The notes under the pieces were generated by a model. That model worked only from the letters and a program-made list of their open reading frames with translations, searched no databases and was not told where the DNA came from. 64,000 nucleotides of DNA from Chitinophagales bacterium (lineage in GTDB: Bacteria; Bacteroidota; Bacteroidia; Chitinophagales; Chitinophagaceae). The translations under genes were made by a program, and so were the position numbers. This document shows, one piece after another, positions 24,890-31,068 of the stretch; positions within the stretch are counted from its first letter, which is position 1; the number at the start of each line of letters is the position of its first letter. The stretch covers positions 89,311-153,310 of the forward strand of contig JAFLBL010000010.1 of assembly GCA_017303855.1 (NCBI GenBank), in the 5' to 3' direction.

Positions 24890-25876
24890 ATGACTTACAA
24901 AAAAACAACTGCACTGCTGCTTCTTACCAGTCTTTTCTTTTGTGCATTTAAAACCGCGGAAAATATCATACAACGACTGGGCATGAATCAGGAAAACGCA
25001 AATTACTTTATACTAAGCAACCTGATCGGTAGTTTCGAAACCGGCCCGATGGAAAGCACGGCTGAAGCTGACGAAAGTGCCGAGGATTCCTATCAGCAGA
25101 TGAAATCATTCCGGATTCCTTATGCCCGGCTCCTGCCTGCTATTGTGAAAGGTGATAAAGCAGAAGCGGCCCGTGAACTTTGTGCGTATATTAAAATGTA
25201 CGTGAACAGTTCAGACTTCATGGACGATTATAAGAAAAGACGGGAGGCGGCCAAACCTACCAGTGAACCCTGGCGCCCGGATGCGGACATGATTGAGGGC
25301 CAGCGAAAATCGGTAAAAGATATGGAGAAACAACTGGCTGACCTGAAGAAACAAAAGGGCATTTCGCCTGAAATAATCACCGCATTTGAAAAAAGCCTGA
25401 AAGATCAGAAAAACAACCTTGCCGATTGGGAAGATCCCCACCCTAATCTCACCCGCTGGGAAAAAAGCTATCCGGAAAATCCCGCCCCGGTAGTTAAACA
25501 AAGGTTACAGGATTACCTGGCTCTTGCAGCCACCGTTGATTTTAACGCGGCCCTGATGGCGCCTGATAAATACAAAAGAGTAAAATTTGTAAATCCGGCC
25601 TATGAAAAAAAACCGCTGAAATGGAAAGCCTGCTTCAGAGCCGGCAAAGAAGTGAATGACGTAGTAACGGCCTTTGTAAAAGAATGGCTGAAAGGCGAAA
25701 TTATCAGCGATGTCAAATCAAAAATGCCAGCGCAAAATCCAGAAGCCGCCGTTACCGTACAAAAAAAAGAGCAGGTTCCCATTGTATCGAATGAACCGAG
25801 AGCCGATTCTGTCAATAACCCGGTTAAAGAAAAGAAATCGTTGCTGAACAAATTGAAAAAAGCAACAGGTTTCTGA
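24890..25876 (+). CDS. Exported protein of unknown function
   Basis: A 328-residue protein. The N-terminal hydrophobic segment (KTTALLLLTSLFFCAFKTA) is a signal peptide; its Cys may be a lipobox (LFFC is atypical). Most of the chain is predicted helical, with a coiled coil around KSVKDMEKQLADLKKQKG and repeated charged helices. It ends in a basic tail (KKSLLNKLKKATGF). No family recognised. The ATG at 24890 is chosen because it precedes the signal peptide. Second gene of the unit starting at 23553. Confidence 0.7.
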   Translation: MTYKKTTALLLLTSLFFCAFKTAENIIQRLGMNQENANYFILSNLIGSFETGPMESTAEADESAEDSYQQMKSFRIPYARLLPAIVKGDKAEAARELCAYIKMYVNSSDFMDDYKKRREAAKPTSEPWRPDADMIEGQRKSVKDMEKQLADLKKQKGISPEIITAFEKSLKDQKNNLADWEDPHPNLTRWEKSYPENPAPVVKQRLQDYLALAATVDFNAALMAPDKYKRVKFVNPAYEKKPLKWKACFRAGKEVNDVVTAFVKEWLKGEIISDVKSKMPAQNPEAAVTVQKKEQVPIVSNEPRADSVNNPVKEKKSLLNKLKKATGF

Positions 25877-25900
25877 TCCTGAACGTCCCCTTAATAGTTT

Positions 25901-27718
25901 ATGATGAATAAATACACTGTCTTTCTTTTATCGCTGCTGGTGGCCGGTACATTACCCGCACAAAGTGAATATGCGGATCAGTACCTCGGCTGGATGAAAA
26001 TGGTAAAAGCCAGTGACCCCGTTAAGCCGGCATCGTATGACAACCGGAATTTTACTGTAAAACAACTGGCGCATGCCAATCTTTTCAGCAGCTGGATTCA
26101 AGCCAGTTATACCCCGAAAGGTGGTTTAGGAGAAGCCCGGAAAACGGCAAATGAAAAATTAAGTCCCTATAACCAGTATACCCGTTCACTTCATCCCTGC
26201 TATGGTGCTTATTTGCCTACCTATGTTTTTTTAAAAAAGAAAACCGGAGGCGGCTGGACACCGGAGAACAATCTTGGCCTCTTTCTCCGTTTTATCGCCA
26301 ACGGGCTGATTGGCGATCACGTGGATGTAATCTGTTCTCCGGATAATTACTACTTCTATATTCCAGGACTGAACCCACAGGATGAACACGCTAATCGTAT
26401 GAACCGGTTTCTCGGCTTTGATACACACCCCTTACTTAGCCAGTATATCCACTATTACCAACCCGCTTCTATCCGCTACCAGGGGCAGTATGTGGCCGTA
26501 CTCTCAAAAAATAACGAACGGCCCTGGGTGCAGATTACAAAAAAAGAAATGCTGGAACAACTGGGTAAAGCTATAGACAGGGCGCATGCGGAAAATCTTA
26601 AAAAAATAAATGACGACTATGACGCCAAAAGAAAAGCGGAATTTCTGAAAAATGAAACTCTTTTGTATAACAAAAGGCAGCAAATACTGGCCGGACAGTT
26701 TGAAAAATACAAAAACAGGCTTGACGAAAAAGCCACTATGTATACCGAACAGCCCTCTATTCACCTGGAAAACACCCCTGATTTATTTGAAGGCAATGCC
26801 GGACAAAATGCACGTATCCCCGTATATAAATATGATCCGGCAAAATTAAGCGGTACAAAAACGGATACACCACAATGGATTGTCATCAGCTGGGGTGGCA
26901 GTCAGCCGGAGGATAATGTATTTAAGCATATGCACCAGTCAATGTTGAACAATGTTGACTTCACATACATTTATAATTACTTTTTCGATCAGGCAAAGAC
27001 ACAAGGCCGCAACTATCTGCCGCTGCGTTCTCCAACTTATAGCGAACCTACCGTGAAAGTGGAAGAATCCGCTGCTTCCAGGAAAATGAAAGCAGATCCC
27101 TCCGTACTTTTTTTTGAAGATTTTTCTTCCACAGCACCCGGGAAAACCCCGGTTAACTGGAAGTCAGACAACAACGCAAACGGGGAAACGGCCGCCACAG
27201 AACAACCTGCAGGAAACAATTCGCAATGGGTAGCTATAAAAGGAAATAAGTTAACACAGATGAACAAAAGCAGTTTTCCGGAAAACTTTGTATTCAGTTG
27301 CTCAATTGCCGTTCCGGAAAAATTTACCTGGGGCGCCAAACGACTGACCATAAAACTCGGTACCGATAAAGCTTCATTCCTGATTGGTTTGCGTCCGGGT
27401 TTCGATGGAAATCCAGGTTCAATGTATATCGGCCCCGATCAGTATGGGTCCACCATCCTGCTTCCTGGCAGTCTGGATAAAATCAAAGAGATACCTGTTC
27501 CTGACTTTTCCAACAACAAAGCCTTTAACCCTATTAAGCTGGAAGTCAGAAAAAAAGGGCAATCACTGGAGATATTGATTAACCAGACAAGCGCCATTCA
27601 TATCGCTTCGGCCTTTATCCAATCAAACGTAAAACTACAAGGTATTGAACTCGCCCATTCCAGGAGTGACGCGGTTTCCGAAAAATACTATGTAACAGAT
27701 ATATTGTTGCTGCAATAG
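25901..27718 (+). CDS. Large secreted protein with C-terminal laminin-G-like domain, unknown
   Basis: A 605-residue exported protein (signal peptide MMNKYTVFLLSLLVAGTLPA). The N-terminal half is unrecognised, aromatic-rich, and has a coiled-coil region (about residues 215-270, DDYDAKRKAEFLKNETLL). The last 200 residues look like a concanavalin-type beta-sandwich of the kind found in sugar-binding modules: VLFFEDFSSTAPGKTPVNWK, WVAIKGNKLT, FTWGAKRLTIKLG, NPIKLEVRKKGQSLEILIN. Carbohydrate binding is inference. Third gene of the unit starting at 23553. Confidence 0.7.
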   Translation: MMNKYTVFLLSLLVAGTLPAQSEYADQYLGWMKMVKASDPVKPASYDNRNFTVKQLAHANLFSSWIQASYTPKGGLGEARKTANEKLSPYNQYTRSLHPCYGAYLPTYVFLKKKTGGGWTPENNLGLFLRFIANGLIGDHVDVICSPDNYYFYIPGLNPQDEHANRMNRFLGFDTHPLLSQYIHYYQPASIRYQGQYVAVLSKNNERPWVQITKKEMLEQLGKAIDRAHAENLKKINDDYDAKRKAEFLKNETLLYNKRQQILAGQFEKYKNRLDEKATMYTEQPSIHLENTPDLFEGNAGQNARIPVYKYDPAKLSGTKTDTPQWIVISWGGSQPEDNVFKHMHQSMLNNVDFTYIYNYFFDQAKTQGRNYLPLRSPTYSEPTVKVEESAASRKMKADPSVLFFEDFSSTAPGKTPVNWKSDNNANGETAATEQPAGNNSQWVAIKGNKLTQMNKSSFPENFVFSCSIAVPEKFTWGAKRLTIKLGTDKASFLIGLRPGFDGNPGSMYIGPDQYGSTILLPGSLDKIKEIPVPDFSNNKAFNPIKLEVRKKGQSLEILINQTSAIHIASAFIQSNVKLQGIELAHSRSDAVSEKYYVTDILLLQ

Positions 27719-27788
27719 TATACGGTATCAGGAGACATACCCATTGAAAGGAACTGCAAAACCGCTACCTTTAAAAAAGTAGTGAAAA

Positions 27789-27837
27789 ATCCCGCTTTCA
27801 GGGGATAGCAGGCAAATGAAAGATCCTTTACTTTTAT
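27789..27837 (+). promoter_or_regulatory. Regulon element 4 with -7 box, Hcp-like/SET operon
   Basis: ATCCCGCTTTCAGGGGAT (27789-27806; ATCCC/GGGAT arms match exactly), then 26 nt, then TTTAT (27833-27837) in TACTTTTAT, which fits TAnnTTT. The operon's first ATG is at 27872. Confidence 0.6.
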
Positions 27838-27871
27838 ATTCATACCGATTCAACCACATAAAATTAGATAA

Positions 27872-28378
27872 ATGAAAACTTTACTGATTGCGTTATTCAT
27901 GATCCCCCTGTTCGGACAGGCACAGACCCAGGATGTATTTATAAAACTGACAGACGCCAATGGCAAACAAATCAACGGAACTTCCCTGACCCGGGGATAT
28001 GAAAAATGGATTACAGGGCTTACTATCAGCTCTTCCGGCAAAAATAATTCCCAGTTAAACTTTACCATGCAAATCAGCGGAGCCGCCGCCGACCTGAAAA
28101 GAGCTATGGCACAAGGTGAGTTCTTATCCAACGGGTTCGTATCAGTTACTCAGCCGGGTGAAATGCAAGTCAGGCTATATACGATTACCATGGAAAAAAT
28201 ACGCGTGATCGCCTGTTCAGAATCAATGGGCTGTAATAATACGATGACCACTACTGTAGTTTTAAGTGCCGCCCGGATTGGCTGGACCTATTTCCAGACA
28301 GGCAAAACCGGAACCAGCACAATCTCCAATAAATATGGATTTGACATGGAATCGGGCAAACCCTGGACTAATTTTTAA
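27872..28378 (+). CDS. Hcp-fold protein with Sec signal peptide
   Basis: A 168-residue protein whose body resembles Hcp, the type VI secretion tube protein: DVFIKLTDANGKQINGTS, KWITGLTISSSGKNN, LNFTMQISGAAADLKRAMAQ, YTITMEKIRVIACSE, and the final NKYGFDMESGKPW. Hcp of working T6SS has no signal peptide, but this protein starts MKTLLIALFMIPLFGQAQ, a good Sec signal. No other tss gene is in the window. It therefore looks like an Hcp fold used outside the cytoplasm, perhaps as a ring or tube on the surface; this is inference. First gene of a tight four-gene operon. Confidence 0.75.
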   Translation: MKTLLIALFMIPLFGQAQTQDVFIKLTDANGKQINGTSLTRGYEKWITGLTISSSGKNNSQLNFTMQISGAAADLKRAMAQGEFLSNGFVSVTQPGEMQVRLYTITMEKIRVIACSESMGCNNTMTTTVVLSAARIGWTYFQTGKTGTSTISNKYGFDMESGKPWTNF

Positions 28379-28395
28379 CCATTAAACATCTCAGT

Positions 28396-28812
28396 ATGAA
28401 AAAAACACTAACCATCCTTAGCTCAATCCTGATTGCAGCAGGCCTGAAAGCGCAGACTGTGCCGCAGGTAAAAAAAGAAACCACACAACCGGCAGTCAAC
28501 ACACCTGTTACCGGTACCGGCAATAATGTCATTAAAGGAGACATCAAACTGACCCATGAAGGCATCAAACAAACAAGTAATAACAGCCTTAAAGTCACCA
28601 ATTCGGCAATCAAACAAACAGGCACTACCAATCAGAAAACCACGGATGCCAATATTAAACAAACCGGGCAGATTAAATTAACCAATGCCACTACTCAGAA
28701 AAACACAAAACTCACAACTGACAGTGTATTTAAGAGTACGAAGGAAACACCTGCACTGAAAAATGTAGATATGAAAGAAACTCCTTCCACACAAAAAGCG
28801 GTTAAATACTAG
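28396..28812 (+). CDS. Exported lysine-rich 15-residue-repeat protein
   Basis: A 138-residue protein with a signal peptide (MKKTLTILSSILIAAGLKAQ). The mature part has at least three 15-residue repeats starting IKQT at residues 57, 72 and 87 (IKQTSNNSLKVTNSA, IKQTGTTNQKTTDAN, IKQTGQIKLTNATTQ). Lysine recurs every 7-8 residues, alternating with Thr, Asn and hydrophobics, as in beta-strand or beta-solenoid repeats. About 18 Lys and no Cys follow the signal. It sits 17 bp after the Hcp-like gene and directly before two SET genes, so it is a candidate substrate for lysine methylation. No known family recognised. Confidence 0.75.
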   Translation: MKKTLTILSSILIAAGLKAQTVPQVKKETTQPAVNTPVTGTGNNVIKGDIKLTHEGIKQTSNNSLKVTNSAIKQTGTTNQKTTDANIKQTGQIKLTNATTQKNTKLTTDSVFKSTKETPALKNVDMKETPSTQKAVKY

Positions 28813-29229
28813 ATGTTTTTTCACAATACCAACAGGATCAATCAACCTGCCGGTCTCGAAACCCGCCCGAGTCTTATTCACGGACAAGGCGTTTTCGCCG
28901 GCAGGTTTTTCAAAAAAGGGGAACTGATAGAAAAAGCACCGGTAATCCTGCTGGACAACGCCGACTGGGAGTTACTGCGGGGAACATTTTTATTCGGGTA
29001 TTATTTCCTGCTCAATAATAATAAATATCCGGCCGCTCTTGGGCTCGGCTTAAGTTCCCTTTATAATCACGCCGTTGATGCAAATGCGGCTTATACCATA
29101 TCGGTAAAAAAACAATGTTTAATTTTCAAAGCCCTGCGTTCGATAGATACCGGTGAAGAGATAACCCTGAATTATAATGGCCGGGCCGGTGATGCCAGCC
29201 CGGTTTTTTTCCCGTCACCTGCAGTATGA
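28813..29229 (+). CDS. SET-domain protein 1 (putative lysine methyltransferase)
   Basis: A 138-residue protein that is nearly all SET domain. It has the N-terminal strand HGQGVFAGRFFKKGELIEKA, the pseudoknot motif SSLYNHAVDANAAY (NH of the NHS/C signature) and the C-terminal IDTGEEITLNYNG with the catalytic-region Tyr. No pre-SET or post-SET zinc part and no signal peptide, so cytoplasmic. SET proteins transfer methyl from SAM to lysine. The ATG immediately follows the TAG of the repeat-protein gene, and the gene overlaps the next SET gene by 4 bp. Confidence 0.87.
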   Translation: MFFHNTNRINQPAGLETRPSLIHGQGVFAGRFFKKGELIEKAPVILLDNADWELLRGTFLFGYYFLLNNNKYPAALGLGLSSLYNHAVDANAAYTISVKKQCLIFKALRSIDTGEEITLNYNGRAGDASPVFFPSPAV

Positions 29230-29627
29230 AAACAGCGCTGTATATAAAACATGTAAAAGGGAAAGGCCGCGGTGTATTTTCCAGTATTCCGCTGTACAAA
29301 GACGACCTGGTGGAAATTTGTCCGCTGATTGTTTTACCAGCTGCCGATTTTGAAGCAGCCATTTCATCCAGGCTGGCTGATTATTTTTTTAACTTCGTAA
29401 AAGAAGACAAAACACTGGCCCTGGTGCTTGGATTCGGCTCCCTCTACAATCATTCGGTGTACTCCAATGCAACCTACCAGCTTGACCGCGAAGCCCGGGT
29501 CATGTACTACTATGCACTGCAGGACATTCCTGCGCATACCGAAATCTGCATCAATTACTCCGGTGAACAAGGCAAAGAATACCGGGAGTGGTTTGAATCA
29601 CGCAATATCCCTTTACAAAGCAAATAA
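29226..29627 (+). CDS. SET-domain protein 2 (putative lysine methyltransferase)
   Basis: A 133-residue paralogue of the preceding gene: GKGRGVFSSIPLYKDDLVEI, LGFGSLYNHSVYSNATYQLD, then IPAHTEICINYSGEQGKEYR. The NH motif and the C-terminal Asn-Tyr are kept. Overlap by ATGA with SET 1 indicates coupled translation and probably a heterodimer or two enzymes of different site choice; this is inference. Element 5 and the M48 gene follow. Confidence 0.87.
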   Translation: MKTALYIKHVKGKGRGVFSSIPLYKDDLVEICPLIVLPAADFEAAISSRLADYFFNFVKEDKTLALVLGFGSLYNHSVYSNATYQLDREARVMYYYALQDIPAHTEICINYSGEQGKEYREWFESRNIPLQSK

Positions 29628-29647
29628 GTCTTTCCTTTCTCTTAAAT

Positions 29648-29695
29648 TCCCCTGTTTAAGGGATTGTCCCGGAGCTAAAGCACTTATACATTTAC
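29648..29695 (+). promoter_or_regulatory. Regulon element 5 with -7 box, M48 protease unit
   Basis: TCCCCTGTTTAAGGGAT (29648-29664; CCCT-N5-AGGG), then 26 nt, then TTTAC (29691-29695) in TACATTTAC, a TAnnTTT match. The predicted start of transcription (about 29700) lies just before the start codons at 29703/29712. Confidence 0.65.
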
Positions 29696-29702
29696 GGTAT
29701 AA

Positions 29703-30515
29703 ATGTATGGTATGCTAAAAAATAGTTCCTGGCTGAGCATTGTACTGTTTACACTGTTGCTCTCCTGTAAAAAAGTGCCCATAACCGGCAGAAAACAACT
29801 GAGCCTGGTGCCCAATGCACTGATTACCACCATGTCTTTCTCCGCCTACGATTCCGTGGTTAAAGTGAGTCCTACCCTGCCGCCCTCAGACGACAGGGCA
29901 CAAATGGTAACACGTGTTGGTTCCCGGATACAGACTGCTGTGGAATCCTATATGCAGCAGCATAATATGCAAAAGGAACTAAAAAATTTCAAATGGGAGT
30001 TTAATACCATTAATGAAAACATTATAAATGCCTGGTGTATGCCCGGCGGAAAAGTGGTGGTGTATACCGGGCTTCTGCCGGTAACACAAACTGAAACGGC
30101 GCTTGCTGTAGTAATGGGCCATGAAATAGCCCATGCCATTGCCCGTCATGGCAATGAACGTATGAGTGAAGGATTACTGGTCGGGCTGGGCGGGCTTGTA
30201 CTGGAAGAAGCCCTGAAAGAAAAAAAACAGGAAACCCAACTCCTGTTCCTCGGACTCTATATGGTGGGTTCTAAACTCGCGCTTGAATTACCCAACAGTC
30301 GCATGCAGGAAAGTGAGGCGGATAAACTCGGACTGATTTTCATGAGTATGGCGGGCTATGATCCTGCTGAGTCAGTCCCTTTCTGGCAACGAATGGCCGC
30401 TGTAAACAAAGCAAAACTGCCTGAGTTTCTCTCCACACATCCCAGTGATGAAACCCGGATAAAAAAATTAACCGCCCTGATTCCGGAAATAAAAGCGACC
30501 TACTTTAAACCTTAA
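29703..30515 (+). CDS. M48-family metalloprotease lipoprotein
   Basis: A 270-residue protein with a lipoprotein signal (SIVLFTLLLSCKK; Cys about residue 22) and the gluzincin site HEIAHAIARHG, with the third zinc ligand Glu in QESEADKLG. Size and layout match the periplasmic LoiP/YcaL/BepA-like group, which degrades misfolded outer-membrane proteins. GRKQLSLVPN after the lipobox is typical. The second ATG at 29712 is likely if transcription starts near 29700. It is followed by the next gene after 3 bp. Confidence 0.92.
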   Translation: MYGMLKNSSWLSIVLFTLLLSCKKVPITGRKQLSLVPNALITTMSFSAYDSVVKVSPTLPPSDDRAQMVTRVGSRIQTAVESYMQQHNMQKELKNFKWEFNTINENIINAWCMPGGKVVVYTGLLPVTQTETALAVVMGHEIAHAIARHGNERMSEGLLVGLGGLVLEEALKEKKQETQLLFLGLYMVGSKLALELPNSRMQESEADKLGLIFMSMAGYDPAESVPFWQRMAAVNKAKLPEFLSTHPSDETRIKKLTALIPEIKATYFKP

Positions 30516-30518
30516 ATT

Positions 30519-30980
30519 ATGCGTATCACCATTCAACAAATCACCCTGTTTCTGTTGCTGATTGTTTGCTCGATCACCTTACCGGCGCAGAACACCTGCA
30601 GCGATCTTGTCGTTGCAGAGGTAAAAGCCGAAAATATTTCGCAGAAAAAAGCCAACACCGATCGTTATCGTTTTTCAGTGCTGGTACGAAATGAGGGCCC
30701 GGCGACCTATCCCGCCACTCCCGGAACAGAAATAAAATTGTTCTTTAGTGCGCCGGGGTATATCAAAAGAGAAATGGCTACACAACCGGTACCATTGCTA
30801 AACGCCGGTCAGACTACGATTCTTGTATTTGAAGCCAATGTCACCCGGTTGAACCGCCAGTTACCTGAATGGGAAAACATGCCTTTCCCAGTAGAAATCT
30901 GCGGGGCTATTGTTACTATGAAAAACATGAATGTAAATGACTGCAATACACGTAACAATACAAATTGCAAAAAACTGTAA
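30519..30980 (+). CDS. Secreted protein with CARDB-like beta-sandwich
   Basis: A 153-residue protein with a signal peptide (ITLFLLLIVCSITLPAQ). The mature part resembles a CARDB/immunoglobulin-like fold: CSDLVVAEVKAENIS, YRFSVLVRNEGPATYPA, PLLNAGQTTILVFEANV, ending in a Cys/Asn-rich tail (NDCNTRNNTNCKKL). Four mature Cys suggest disulphides. Function unknown. It is in the same unit as the M48 protease. Confidence 0.75.
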   Translation: MRITIQQITLFLLLIVCSITLPAQNTCSDLVVAEVKAENISQKKANTDRYRFSVLVRNEGPATYPATPGTEIKLFFSAPGYIKREMATQPVPLLNAGQTTILVFEANVTRLNRQLPEWENMPFPVEICGAIVTMKNMNVNDCNTRNNTNCKKL

Positions 30981-31068
30981 CTGGTCCAAAGACGGAATTA
31001 TTCAAAAAAGTAATTAGTCACGTTTCAAAATACCGGCAGATTCTTTATCTCACCAACCTGCATTACGA

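Noticed and set aside
27872..28378. Part of a type VI secretion locus
   Set aside because: Only an Hcp-like gene is present; no sheath, baseplate, membrane complex or ClpV genes lie within the window, and the protein has a signal peptide.
30981..31068. Copy of the regulon element upstream of astacin 2
   Set aside because: TTTAT occurs at 31044-31048, but 28 nt before it there is no GGGAT-like half-site; the gene may be read through from 29703.
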